From the NCBI GenBank assembly GCA_030705665.1, contig JAUZQA010000002.1, forward strand, positions 1-31,900: DNA of 31,900 nucleotides, read 5' to 3'. Of the stretch, positions 17,304 to 25,547 are shown in pieces. The translations under genes and the position numbers were made by a program. The notes under the pieces are model-generated. The model ran no database searches. It had not been told where the DNA came from and saw only the letters and a list, made by a program, of their open reading frames with translations. Numbering within the stretch: position 1 is the first letter of the stretch; each line of letters starts with the position of its first letter. The stretch comes from Bacillota bacterium (lineage in GTDB: Bacteria; Bacillota; Bacilli; Bacillales_B; DSM-18226).

Positions 17304-18113
17304 ATAAATATATCAAACCTTATTCAGAATTTGAATTTCATTTCATTTAATTGATTCAGGTAAATAGGTCTCTCTCCGGCTTTGTCAGCAAATAGATGCG
17401 CCAAACCATTACAACAAAAAGCAAGTTCTGTTTATGTACTTTTATGGATTGCTTTTACTTGCAATGCCCATTCGAGATGATCCTTCGCAAGCTCCGGCTC
17501 ACCCTTATGGGTACACGTAGTTTGTCACACTATTTGCAGTTTCTGTAGCCTACGTTCATGGCAGCTTCTTGTGTCCTTCATCCCACTTCGTTTATTGCTT
17601 CCTTCGTTTTCCTCAATTTCGTTTCATTCACTGGCTCTGCTATTGCTTTCGCTGTATGGTGTTTAATCTAACCCACAAGGCTATACGCAAAATTAAACAC
17701 ACATACTGCTTAGCAATCCCAAAGGTTCATTTCACTTCATTTTCACTCCACTACGTCATTCATTCACTTCAGTAGGATTCAGTCCACCGCTGCCTATAAT
17801 TTGCGTGCCTGGCGGCCTGCTATGGCTACGGGTTTGTCATGTTTTTTGTATCCTGCACACATTCTTTGCTACAACAAAAAAGCATACCAAACCCTTGCGT
17901 ATGACGTAGCTGTCCACCTCCCTTTCAGGGCTTGTGTGGCCACCACCATAGCAGGCACACGCCGCCAATTCCGTCATGCTTCCTCCATTGGCTTTTGGCG
18001 GCACGCCCCTTGCCTACAGTGTGGACAAGTGTGCACACGGCTCTGCTTCTTTTTGGCTCAAGGCTGTTTTACCTATCGTATTTTTAATGAGATAATATTT
18101 CCTAAGAAAGATT
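17304..18113. other. GC-rich, hairpin-rich segment without convincing genes
   Basis: Between about 17,460 and 18,060 the composition changes sharply (35 of 60 bases G/C in 17,941-18,000 against roughly a third nearby). Short open frames occur (17569-17775, 17801-18151), but they have Cys- and His-rich, low-complexity translations and no start signal, and the second overlaps the 3' end of the hydrolase gene. The minus strand is rich in TGAA-type repeats at 17,570-17,780. Hairpins include ACCC/GGGT near 17,500, an inverted repeat 17815-17956, GGCG/CGCC (17997-18007) and the palindrome GTGTGCACAC (18029-18038). A structured RNA or a transfer-origin-like region is possible; I cannot name it. Confidence 0.5.
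17815..17956. repeat. 11-bp perfect inverted repeat in the GC-rich segment
   Basis: GCCTGCTATGG (17815-17825) and CCATAGCAGGC (17946-17956) are exact reverse complements. The outer sides continue as TGGCG (17810-17814) and CGCCA-like sequence just beyond 17962 with a small bulge. The 120-nt interior contains further small hairpins, including CCCT/AGGG. This could fold as a long branched RNA stem or serve as a DNA-level recognition site. Confidence 0.6.
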
Positions 18114-18638
18114 TTAATCTAATAGCTCTTTTATTTCGCTTATTGTTTTAACCTGCCCCCTCCCTATATTTCTTGAAATCACAAGAAGCCCTGCACTATG
18201 CGCATCTTCTCCAGCGTGGCTGTAACAAGCATCTTTAAGAACTATTGGATAATACCCTGCCTCAAAACTATCAATTGCAGATTTCATAACGCAGCTATCA
18301 GTAGCTATCCCACAAATAAATATCCGGGTAATGCTATTATCTACAAGAAACTTTCTGAATTTATTGTCAAAAGGGGTATAGTGTGTTTTGTCAAAAGTGA
18401 TTTCTTGATAAATTCTCAAATCTTCAATTATATCTGTTTCCGGCTCACTATTAAGACGTTTAAAATTTATCCATCTCATATACTCACTATCATCATGATT
18501 GATAAATCTCGTAAAAGCTATCAATTTATTTTTTTCTTTAAATAATTCAATAACATCTTTAACTATTGGGACAATAAATCTAGACTTATCATTAATAAAT
18601 CCTTTCTGCATATCCACGACTAGAAGTAAATCGTTCAT
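18114..18638 (-). CDS. isochorismatase-fold cysteine hydrolase
   Basis: A 174-aa protein of normal length for the isochorismatase/nicotinamidase superfamily. The catalytic triad is visible: D9 (LLLVVDMQKGF), K84 (FDKTHYTPF) and C116 (GIATDSCVMKSA, with the usual cis-peptide stretch before the Cys). It should hydrolyse an amide or imide bond, as in nicotinamidase-like enzymes; the substrate cannot be deduced. It follows the 441-aa unknown gene by 35 bp on the same strand, so the two are probably co-transcribed from near 20,000. Confidence 0.88.
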   Translation of the reverse strand: MNDLLLVVDMQKGFINDKSRFIVPIVKDVIELFKEKNKLIAFTRFINHDDSEYMRWINFKRLNSEPETDIIEDLRIYQEITFDKTHYTPFDNKFRKFLVDNSITRIFICGIATDSCVMKSAIDSFEAGYYPIVLKDACYSHAGEDAHSAGLLVISRNIGRGQVKTISEIKELLD

Positions 18639-18673
18639 ATAACTTTATATTATAATGGTTATTTATATGGTTG

Positions 18674-19999
18674 TCAAATTTTAGTAATTTCTTTAAATTC
18701 TTGATATAGTTTATCAATTCGACTTGTTTTAATTACAGTTTCTTTAAATAATCTCATAGCGATAGGCTCTCTAGGTAATACAGAATAAATTTCAGAAATA
18801 TGTTTCCTTATTTCATTTTCTTTTGAATGTTGATTTGCGAAATTTTCTTTATTGTCAAATATCATATTTTTATAATGCGATAAAAGTGCCCAAAAACTTT
18901 GTACCTTAATCTCATAAAATATAAAATCATAACATGGAATACAATTTTCTTTATTCTGTATATGAAATGATACTCCTGCCCAAGTTGCAAAACCTTCAAT
19001 TATCCCTTGAACAGTAAAAGAATCAAATTCCTGATTAAAAATTCCACTTTCCAAATAATTAATCTCTGTTTTGGTTAAAATATTTCTAACATCATCTGAT
19101 AGACCATGTTCTAAAATCATATCCCTATAATTGCTATATAACATTGAAGGATTAGAAAACAATTTCAAAGCATTTAATCTAATGCCATTGTCCCACTTTG
19201 AATCCAACAAGTTAATTATACTCAATGAATATGTATTTAGAGATGTCTTCCCAATAAGGTAATTACTGCCTTTGTGAATAATTTCTATAATCTCTTTAGT
19301 TGTTTTATGTATTAAATGATCCCCATCTAAAACCTGCTTAAAAAACTCTCTACGCTTTAATGAAAATTCGAAAATCCTGTTTAATGAAACTTCAAATTTC
19401 ATGCACCAAATTGCCACTCCATAATTAAACCAATATAAATCTATCTGATTATCAAATTCTAGTCTTACAAATCCATCTCCCTTTTCTTTAATTGACAAAG
19501 GAATTTTTTGTTTAAAATTATCATAAGAAATACAAGGAAAGAAAGGTGTTATCACATACCATTCAGCAGTGTAAGGTTGTAATTTTTTATAAATTATTTC
19601 TTTTCTATGCTCATTTTTCCGGGAATTTGAAACATTTGCAACTTTTACTTTTCTTATGTGAATATCTTTTTCTTCAATTTCAAAATATTCTAATACTTCA
19701 ATCCAATTTTTATTAAACGTATACCATGATAATAAATCTAAGAGTCTAATATTTTTTTTTAGATAAACACCATTATCTGGTCGTTTATTTAATGCCCTTT
19801 TAATAGTGTCTTTGCTCAAAAAAATAATTTCATCGTGATAATATTTAAATAGTTGAGGATCTAAACTTTCAAGCTTTGACTCAACAAATTTACTCAGGTC
19901 ATTTAATAGAAATTGTGGCGTGAATCTACCTATGTTATTTAGACATTTTTCTTCAATTTCTTGAACTATCCCGTCCGGTATAATTAACCAGTAATCCAT
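18674..19999 (-). CDS. uncharacterised 441-aa protein
   Basis: I do not recognise this family. The protein is soluble (no signal peptide or membrane segment), Lys/Ile/Asn-rich and mostly helical by appearance. The first 100 residues are helical with KRALNKRPDNGVYLKKNIRLLDLLSW. Around 130-200 there is a Trp/Phe/Tyr-rich, possibly beta segment (YVITPFFPCISYDNF, VRLEFDNQIDLYWFNYG). It is the first gene of a two-gene unit with the isochorismatase-like hydrolase and is preceded by three 10-bp tandem repeats. The pairing inside a defence-rich mobile element makes a defence or stress role conceivable, but nothing in the sequence proves it. Confidence 0.7.
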   Translation of the reverse strand: MDYWLIIPDGIVQEIEEKCLNNIGRFTPQFLLNDLSKFVESKLESLDPQLFKYYHDEIIFLSKDTIKRALNKRPDNGVYLKKNIRLLDLLSWYTFNKNWIEVLEYFEIEEKDIHIRKVKVANVSNSRKNEHRKEIIYKKLQPYTAEWYVITPFFPCISYDNFKQKIPLSIKEKGDGFVRLEFDNQIDLYWFNYGVAIWCMKFEVSLNRIFEFSLKRREFFKQVLDGDHLIHKTTKEIIEIIHKGSNYLIGKTSLNTYSLSIINLLDSKWDNGIRLNALKLFSNPSMLYSNYRDMILEHGLSDDVRNILTKTEINYLESGIFNQEFDSFTVQGIIEGFATWAGVSFHIQNKENCIPCYDFIFYEIKVQSFWALLSHYKNMIFDNKENFANQHSKENEIRKHISEIYSVLPREPIAMRLFKETVIKTSRIDKLYQEFKEITKI

Positions 20000-20003
20000 A
20001 ATA

Positions 20004-20033
20004 ATTAGGCATCATTAGGCATGATTAGGCATG
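20004..20033. repeat. three tandem 10-bp repeats upstream of the 441-aa gene
   Basis: ATTAGGCATC, ATTAGGCATG and ATTAGGCATG follow one another at 20004-20033, immediately upstream (minus strand) of the start codon at 19999. They overlap the likely leader, so they could be an operator array or simply a slippage-prone tract. Confidence 0.6.
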
Positions 20034-20112
20034 CCTTGGTGCTAAATAAAAGTAATAATAGTATTGTAAAAAATAAAATGGGTGCAAATTTTTGATTCTT
20101 AAAACAAGCCAA

Positions 20113-20268
20113 ATGAAAAAGGATGAGATAAATAAGAAAAAAGCCAAGAAGACCAATCTTTCAAATCTTAATGTGTTTGAAAATGAGAAAACTAACAAAT
20201 TCTTGCAACAAAGTAGAGCAAGGCATTTGAATCTCAATCAGTTTATGAAATCTTTTTATATAAAATAA
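20113..20268 (+). CDS. small basic protein, first gene of the mobilization block
   Basis: ATG 20113 to TAA 20266-20268 gives 51 residues beginning MKKDEINKKKAKKTNLSN and ending LNQFMKSFYIK. It is Lys/Asn-rich, with LQQSRARHLNLNQFMKSFY resembling the helical part of small DNA-binding or ribbon-helix-helix accessory proteins. It lies 26 bp before the four-TM protein in the same direction. The reading frame and packing favour a real gene; the function is unknown. Confidence 0.5.
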   Translation: MKKDEINKKKAKKTNLSNLNVFENEKTNKFLQQSRARHLNLNQFMKSFYIK

Positions 20269-20294
20269 TACAATCACAATAAAAACTTAAAGCC

Positions 20295-21428
20295 ATGAAC
20301 CTAACAACACGTATAAAGTATGTTAATCCTGATCAGGAAAAACATCTTAATGATTTTCAAAATGAATTAATTGGTCACTGCCAGGTGGAAGGCAAAAACA
20401 CTGGTCTAACAAAGACCCTTAAAACAGAAGCCCAATTTCGCGCATTCATCATGAATCACACTGAGACCAAAACCCAATCTGAAATAGACTTAAACCATCA
20501 ACTTAACACGCCTGTTTCAGGTATGGTCATTGCAAATAAAGCGCAATCAGATGCAAGGGAGAAAATAAATCCATTACGGGCTTCATTAACAGAGAATGAA
20601 CACCAATTAAAACAGTTAGAGTTACAAAAAAAGGAATGCTCTCCTGATAAACAGAAAAGAATATTGCGTGTATGCGTATACGTTGGCGCAGGTATTATTT
20701 CAGTTGCTGAAGGATATTTTGCATACGAAGCATTCCGAGCCGCTCTCATTCCAAAAATTCCAGCAATATTTACAGCCTTTGGAATTGCAGTTGCTGTTGG
20801 ATTTGGGAGCCACTTTTTAGGCGGATACATAAAAAAAGCTAAGTCAAAACTGCAAAGATTCCTTCGATATTCAGTAGTGCTTATTCCGGCATTTTTAGGA
20901 TTTTATGTGCTAGGCAATTTAAGATCGAATGCTTATAACGAGGCTGTTAATCTCACTTCTCGAGTAAAAGAAATTTCTTTACCCACAGCAGGAAATGTTT
21001 CAGCATGGAGCATTACTATTATAAGTTTCTTATTATTTCTAACCGCACTTTTATTTTCTATCCGGGTTTATAAAACAGAAGAAGAACGAAGAAAAGACCA
21101 GGTATATGATAGGGTATCTAAAGAAATTAAATCTATTCTTAACAAATCCAAGATAGCCCAAAACACCATTGATGAAATTCAAAAAGAGGCAAATGAAAAA
21201 GCAGAGGAAGCGCTGGCCAGATATGAATATGCGTTGGCTATTGAAAATCGGTTACAGGCTATTGCAAGACACGGAATTGAAGCTTTTAAAAGCGCCAATT
21301 TAAGATACCGAACCGATGGAGTTGTCCCGGATTTCTTTAGTTATCCACCCCCCTTCTGCTTCAAATTATTCTTTGACAACCTTAAAACAACTCAACATGA
21401 AAAGGATACCCCATCTTATGTTTCTTAG
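20295..21428 (+). CDS. four-TM membrane protein with coiled-coil flanks
   Basis: A 377-aa protein. An N-terminal soluble part with a coiled coil (about 85-120) is followed by four hydrophobic segments (about 124-148, 155-178, 190-208, 236-257) and a second charged coiled coil (about 260-325). The last about 30 residues overlap the lipoprotein gene. Family not recognised. It is the first large gene of a compact plus-strand block ending in coupling protein, MobC and relaxase, so a role in transfer or in element maintenance at the membrane is inferred. Confidence 0.75.
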   Translation: MNLTTRIKYVNPDQEKHLNDFQNELIGHCQVEGKNTGLTKTLKTEAQFRAFIMNHTETKTQSEIDLNHQLNTPVSGMVIANKAQSDAREKINPLRASLTENEHQLKQLELQKKECSPDKQKRILRVCVYVGAGIISVAEGYFAYEAFRAALIPKIPAIFTAFGIAVAVGFGSHFLGGYIKKAKSKLQRFLRYSVVLIPAFLGFYVLGNLRSNAYNEAVNLTSRVKEISLPTAGNVSAWSITIISFLLFLTALLFSIRVYKTEEERRKDQVYDRVSKEIKSILNKSKIAQNTIDEIQKEANEKAEEALARYEYALAIENRLQAIARHGIEAFKSANLRYRTDGVVPDFFSYPPPFCFKLFFDNLKTTQHEKDTPSYVS

Positions 21429-22158
21429 TCTATTTGCTTGCGCATGTAAAAATTCTACTCATGTAATATCAAATCGCTCTATTGATGTAATAGCTCTTGT
21501 TGATATAACCGACCAACAAACAGTTCTACCACAGGCAGAATCAATACTAAAATTATATGATTTTGATTCAGATAGAAATATTAAAGCTTCTTTTAGTATT
21601 TGCAGTATTTCCGATAGACAACTAAATCCACAAAAAGATACATATTTACCGAATGGCTCTGTGACAGAAAAGGACAATCTACAGGATGATCCCTACTATC
21701 GTGAAAAACAGATTTTGTCATTTTATAATGGAGTCCGTAAGGATATAAATGATTTTATTGCAACAAATAAAAATGATACATCTTTAAATCATTCAGAATG
21801 TTTTCGAACTATCGCAGATGAACTCAGCGATATGAAAAATAATCAGGCACGGAAAAAAATTCTCCTCATATTTTCTGACCTGCAGGAAAATTCTAATCTC
21901 TTTGATTGCTACAAAACAAAAGACCAGGAATTATTAGACAAAAAGCAAGGAGAAGTATTGAAGATTTTTGAGCAGGCCCATTTACTTCCCAATGATCTTA
22001 AGGGTATTATTACCATTTTCATTTTCAATCCAAGAAATCGAAAAGATGACCAGCATTATATGAGCATGGTCTCTGTTTACAAGAAAATACTTAAATCAAG
22101 AGGTGCTATTGTCAAAGTGCAGGCTAACAGTGATGTTTTAAATTATTCCTATGAGTAA
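21397..22158 (+). CDS. VWA-like lipoprotein of the mobilization block
   Basis: The start at 21397 gives 253 aa with a lipoprotein signal peptide (MKRIPHLMFLSLFACACKN; modified Cys at 15 or 17). Longer upstream starts would bury the signal and are rejected. The mature part begins with a strand and MIDAS-like motif (VIALVDITDQ, D36), and later KKILLIFSDLQENS, both typical of von Willebrand A folds, although the DxSxS motif is only approximate (DITDQ). It overlaps the preceding gene by 32 bp and the next small gene by 8 bp, so translation is coupled. It is probably anchored in a membrane, perhaps an adaptor for the transfer machinery. Confidence 0.72.
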   Translation: MKRIPHLMFLSLFACACKNSTHVISNRSIDVIALVDITDQQTVLPQAESILKLYDFDSDRNIKASFSICSISDRQLNPQKDTYLPNGSVTEKDNLQDDPYYREKQILSFYNGVRKDINDFIATNKNDTSLNHSECFRTIADELSDMKNNQARKKILLIFSDLQENSNLFDCYKTKDQELLDKKQGEVLKIFEQAHLLPNDLKGIITIFIFNPRNRKDDQHYMSMVSVYKKILKSRGAIVKVQANSDVLNYSYE

Positions 22159-22312
22159 CTCACACCCAGGAAATATGCTATTACATGCACTCCGTTCACT
22201 TGTAGTTGCAATACTGAAAGTGTTAGCCTTAATTTTTGCATGTTGTTGTAAGCTCTTTGGCGCATTGCTTCTTAGAATGAGTGAGTTAACATTTAAACAT
22301 ATTAAAAAATGA
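22151..22312 (+). CDS. 53-aa membrane peptide between lipoprotein and coupling protein
   Basis: ATG 22151 overlaps the lipoprotein stop, and its own TGA (22310-22312) overlaps the ATG of the coupling-protein gene (ATGA). The peptide begins MSNSHPGNMLLHALRSLVVA, has a hydrophobic span at about 14-41 containing CCC, and ends with a charged tail (ELTFKHIKK). The double stop/start overlap strongly suggests a real, translationally coupled gene. It might supply the membrane segment that the short coupling ATPase largely lacks. Confidence 0.6.
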   Translation: MSNSHPGNMLLHALRSLVVAILKVLALIFACCCKLFGALLLRMSELTFKHIKK

Positions 22313-23694
22313 TATACATAATTATTATTTGTATTGTTGCATTTGCTGCACTATTTAGCAGAACAGATACTCATACTTATAACGCCACCTTCGGAAACAA
22401 TTGGGAAGATTTATCAAGAGCCAATTTGGGTTTTGCAGTAACAGGTTCAAAGGCTTTAACGAAAAGCATGTCACATACAAATTTAGCTCTTTTTGGTCCT
22501 ACCGGATCAGGCAAAACCAGCACAATAATTTTAGGGTCAGCATTCTCGTTAGCAAGAGGAAAATCTACTATTATTTTCAATGATGTGTCTGGTGAAATTT
22601 TTGAAAAAACCAGTGCATACTTAGCAAGTAAAAATTATAGAATATTACGATTGGATTTTTCTAATTCAAGTAACTCAGAATCTTTCAATCCACTTTTGGA
22701 TTGCAAATCAATTTCAGATATACAGAAAGTTGCACTTCTTATTATTCGTAATTCAATAGGTGAAACCAAAGGCGATATTTTTTGGGAACAAAGCAGCGTA
22801 ATGTTACTTAGCCTTTTCATGCGCTATTTAGTTTTTCATACCGAGCCGGAGTTTCGTACACTTCAAAATGTACTACGACTTATTGAAAAATTTGCAGTCG
22901 ATGGCAAAGAAGTTGATAAGCTGTTTGCGAGAACAAACGATGATGAATTATTGGCTTCATATAAATCAACAATCGTGGTGGGCGAGAAGACACTTCAATC
23001 TATTGTCGCAACTGCCAGGACTGCTTTAAACCTCTTTACAGACCCCGAAGTTTGCAAAACGACTGCAACTAACTCTATTGACTTTAACCTCCTCAGAAAA
23101 GAGCCCGTAGCCTTATACGTATGCAACCCGTTAAAGGACTTACTTTATTTTAAGCCATTATCAGCATTATTCTTTCAAAGTCTTTTTAATTATGTACTCT
23201 CCCGTATTCCCGGCAAAAATGAAAGGTCTATTTTTTTTATCATGGAAGAGGCTGCTGTATTTAGGTTCCCCGCTTTATCTATAACTATCTCGAATATTCG
23301 AAAATTTAATGCTGGTATCCTACTTTGTATGCAGGATGAGGACGCTTTAATTTCTAACTACGGTCAGGCAGAAGCGCACCAGATAAAGACTAATTGCGGA
23401 TGCCAGATTTATTTAAAAGGTCAACCTCTTCATACATGCAAGGAATTATCTCAAATACTAGGAAAATACACATACAAAGATGAAAAAGAAATTGAAAGAG
23501 TCCGTGAACTAATGACACCGGATGAAGTTCGTATGTGTGATGATGCGATAATATTAATCCATAATAAGGCACCATTAAAATGCAAGACGGTTCCTTATTA
23601 TAAAAACATTTGGATAAGGCGTCATATGACTTTACCACCCTATCAACTCTCAGAAAAAGTTATTTCGGAACCGGCGCTCATTCCATTTTATTAA
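22309..23694 (+). CDS. VirD4/TraG-type coupling ATPase
   Basis: A 461-aa type IV coupling protein. A short hydrophobic N-terminus (2-17) is followed by Walker A GPTGSGKT (63-70), ARGKSTIIFNDVSGEIFEKT, and Walker B FFIMEEAAVF (E313/E314). It would bring the relaxase-DNA complex to a type IV secretion channel. It is shorter than classical TraG, with one rather than two N-terminal membrane helices. The MobC gene begins 1 bp after its stop, which fixes its role in mobilization. Confidence 0.88.
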   Translation: MIYIIIICIVAFAALFSRTDTHTYNATFGNNWEDLSRANLGFAVTGSKALTKSMSHTNLALFGPTGSGKTSTIILGSAFSLARGKSTIIFNDVSGEIFEKTSAYLASKNYRILRLDFSNSSNSESFNPLLDCKSISDIQKVALLIIRNSIGETKGDIFWEQSSVMLLSLFMRYLVFHTEPEFRTLQNVLRLIEKFAVDGKEVDKLFARTNDDELLASYKSTIVVGEKTLQSIVATARTALNLFTDPEVCKTTATNSIDFNLLRKEPVALYVCNPLKDLLYFKPLSALFFQSLFNYVLSRIPGKNERSIFFIMEEAAVFRFPALSITISNIRKFNAGILLCMQDEDALISNYGQAEAHQIKTNCGCQIYLKGQPLHTCKELSQILGKYTYKDEKEIERVRELMTPDEVRMCDDAIILIHNKAPLKCKTVPYYKNIWIRRHMTLPPYQLSEKVISEPALIPFY

Positions 23695-23695
23695 A

Positions 23696-24232
23696 ATGAA
23701 ACGTGCTACAAAAAAAGGCATCTATGAATATCTTGATTCAATCAAAATATTAGAATCGGGTAGTGATGAAGATATAACACAAGCACGTAAAAAATATTGG
23801 AGAATATACAAAACAGCATGGCGCAGGAATAAAAGGAAAACTGAAAAAGAGATTACTATTTCCTGGACTGCTGATGAATTAGCAGAACTTACTAAAGAGG
23901 CAAGAAGGCATAAAGTAAGCAAAACAAAATTTATAAAAACAAGCACCTTTGCCTACATTGACAAAAGGTACATTGTTCCTGATCAGATTGAGATAAGAAG
24001 AATTGCTCAATTACTTTCTGTAACCTATAACTCCATCCGTGAGATGATGGATGAAAATGCATTGCAACTGCAAACAGGTAAAATAATTTTAGAAAAACTA
24101 TTTGACCTGGAAAGACAAGTGCTTGTTTCATTACATAATCCCAAAACAATTGAGCAACTGATTACCGAAACAGTAAGTAAAAATCCTCAAACAAAAACTC
24201 AATTATATCATTTACTTGAAACTCTTTCGTAA
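23696..24232 (+). CDS. mobC: MobC-like relaxosome accessory protein
   Basis: A 178-aa basic protein with the MobC pattern: a strand (ISWTADELAEL) followed by helices with HKVSKTKFIKTSTFAYIDKRY, and then a helical region around RRIAQLLSVTYNSIREMMDE. Such proteins bind the transfer origin and help the relaxase nick it. The start is 2 bases after the coupling-protein stop, and its TAA directly abuts the relaxase ATG (24233), so the three genes form one translational unit. Confidence 0.78.
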   Translation: MKRATKKGIYEYLDSIKILESGSDEDITQARKKYWRIYKTAWRRNKRKTEKEITISWTADELAELTKEARRHKVSKTKFIKTSTFAYIDKRYIVPDQIEIRRIAQLLSVTYNSIREMMDENALQLQTGKIILEKLFDLERQVLVSLHNPKTIEQLITETVSKNPQTKTQLYHLLETLS

Positions 24233-25225
24233 ATGATAATCAAAAGCCTTACCCGAAAATCGGGTACCCGCCAGTTATTAAATTATCTTTTTAAAAAAGA
24301 AGAAAAACTTTTCACTAATAAACAAAAACCAATTGTGATACGGCATAATATGCGTAACCGGACAATAGATAAAATGGTAAAGGAATTTGATAAGAATGAA
24401 ACGTATCGCTTAAGAAAACGGGTTGACAATGTAAAGGTCTACCACACTATACTGTCATTTAGTAGTAAGGACAAAGAACTTATTACAGAAAAGATGATTA
24501 AGGATATTGCCAAGCAATATATGAAGCTCCGGGAGGATAAAAATCTTTTTGTCGGAACGGCGCATTTTGATAAGGATCATATCCATATACATCTGGTAAT
24601 GTCCGGAACAAAATATCTTACTGGTGAATCGAACAGGCTTTCACGAGCACAGTTTCATCAACTCAAACTTTCTATGGATGAGTACCAGCGAAAAAAATTC
24701 CCCGAGCTTATTAATAGTCTTCCAAGGCATGGAAGATCAAAAGAAAAAACAGAAAAAAACAAACAGATAAATAATGCCGGTGGCCGATTGACTCAAAAAG
24801 AAACGCTGATGAAAACTCTCGAATCAGTTTATGCAAAGTCAAAGTCATTAGATGACTTTCTTGCCAAATTGAGATCAAATGGGCACGAGCCCTATTACAG
24901 GGGAAAAGATAAAAGATTACAGGGAATTAAATTTGAGGGAGACCGAAAATTCCGATTAACTACAATCGGATACCAGGAGAAAGTTGCACAACTTTCTGCA
25001 AGGCAAATTAAAGAAGAAAAAACATTATCAGAACTTAGAGATCTTCGTGAAGGCCGTACTTCAGGACGGGAACAAAGTGATTCACGGGAGTCGATAAGTT
25101 CTGAAAAAGATGTTGAAGGAAAAGATGAAGGAGTGGAACGAATTCCGGGTGATGATATTGATAAGGGAGATCACATGGAAGAGGATGACGAGCAAATAAC
25201 TGATGATAATGACGATTTGGTGTAA
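24233..25225 (+). CDS. HUH relaxase (MobP/VirD2-like)
   Basis: A 330-aa mobilization nuclease. The metal-binding three-His motif is complete: HFDKDHIHIHLVMSG (H111, H116, H118, H120). Y18 (LLNYLF) is the likely nicking tyrosine, after the typical MIIKSLTRKSG start. The region after about 250 is charged and ends in a very acidic tail. It should cut one strand at oriT and stay attached to it. The length suits small Bacteroidota mobilization relaxases without an added helicase. The inverted repeats just downstream are oriT candidates. Confidence 0.88.
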   Translation: MIIKSLTRKSGTRQLLNYLFKKEEKLFTNKQKPIVIRHNMRNRTIDKMVKEFDKNETYRLRKRVDNVKVYHTILSFSSKDKELITEKMIKDIAKQYMKLREDKNLFVGTAHFDKDHIHIHLVMSGTKYLTGESNRLSRAQFHQLKLSMDEYQRKKFPELINSLPRHGRSKEKTEKNKQINNAGGRLTQKETLMKTLESVYAKSKSLDDFLAKLRSNGHEPYYRGKDKRLQGIKFEGDRKFRLTTIGYQEKVAQLSARQIKEEKTLSELRDLREGRTSGREQSDSRESISSEKDVEGKDEGVERIPGDDIDKGDHMEEDDEQITDDNDDLV

Positions 25226-25269
25226 CACAATAAATCGTATCTCACAATCTAATTTTTTACGAGGGGTAC

Positions 25270-25346
25270 GGGGAAGCTTCCCCGCAAGATTGCATCTCGC
25301 CATGAAAGGCAGATTGATAAATCGCCATGGCGAGATGCAATCTTGC
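25270..25346. repeat. 14-bp palindrome plus 21-bp perfect inverted repeat (oriT or terminator candidate)
   Basis: GGGGAAGCTTCCCC (25270-25283) is a perfect palindrome. It abuts arm 1 (25284-25304), which is the exact reverse complement of arm 2 (25326-25346), with a 21-nt loop. No T run follows, so a simple terminator is less likely. Its location 44 bp after the relaxase stop suggests a transfer origin or a miniature palindromic element. The remainder of 25226-25547 has no gene. Confidence 0.65.
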
Positions 25347-25438
25347 AAACGCCTTAATTTCGAATTTTCTTTTCTGAATTTTGTGTCTTGTATTTTAGAT
25401 AAAACAGAAGTGACAATTATTAATTGGCACCCCTTGAT

Positions 25439-25497
25439 CAATTTTTTCTTGCCAAACCCCCATTGGTTCCTAAGAGGGTATTGTCAAGAAAAAATTG
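25439..25497. repeat. 13-bp perfect inverted repeat in the relaxase 3' intergenic region
   Basis: CAATTTTTTCTTG (25439-25451) and CAAGAAAAAATTG (25485-25497) are exact reverse complements with a 33-nt spacer. It could be a bidirectional terminator between the relaxase block (+) and the small minus-strand genes, or part of an oriT. Confidence 0.55.
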
Positions 25498-25547
25498 CCC
25501 GCTCATATTTTAGTAGCTCGGGAAATTTCACGGAGACTGGAAGACGA

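Noticed and set aside
17801..18151. 116-residue open frame in the GC-rich segment
   Set aside because: Odd Cys/His-rich composition, no start signal, no domain, and its end overlaps the 3' part of the well-supported hydrolase gene; the segment looks non-coding.
20004..20033. CRISPR-like repeats
   Set aside because: Three head-to-tail 10-bp units without spacers or cas genes; no CRISPR array is visible anywhere in the window.
20025..20237. 70-residue minus-strand open frame
   Set aside because: It is the antisense shadow of the small plus-strand gene at 20113-20268 and has a hydrophobic low-complexity translation.
21316..21396. Upstream start for the VWA-like lipoprotein
   Set aside because: It would hide the signal peptide and lipobox that begin at 21397; overlap with the preceding gene is shorter from 21397.
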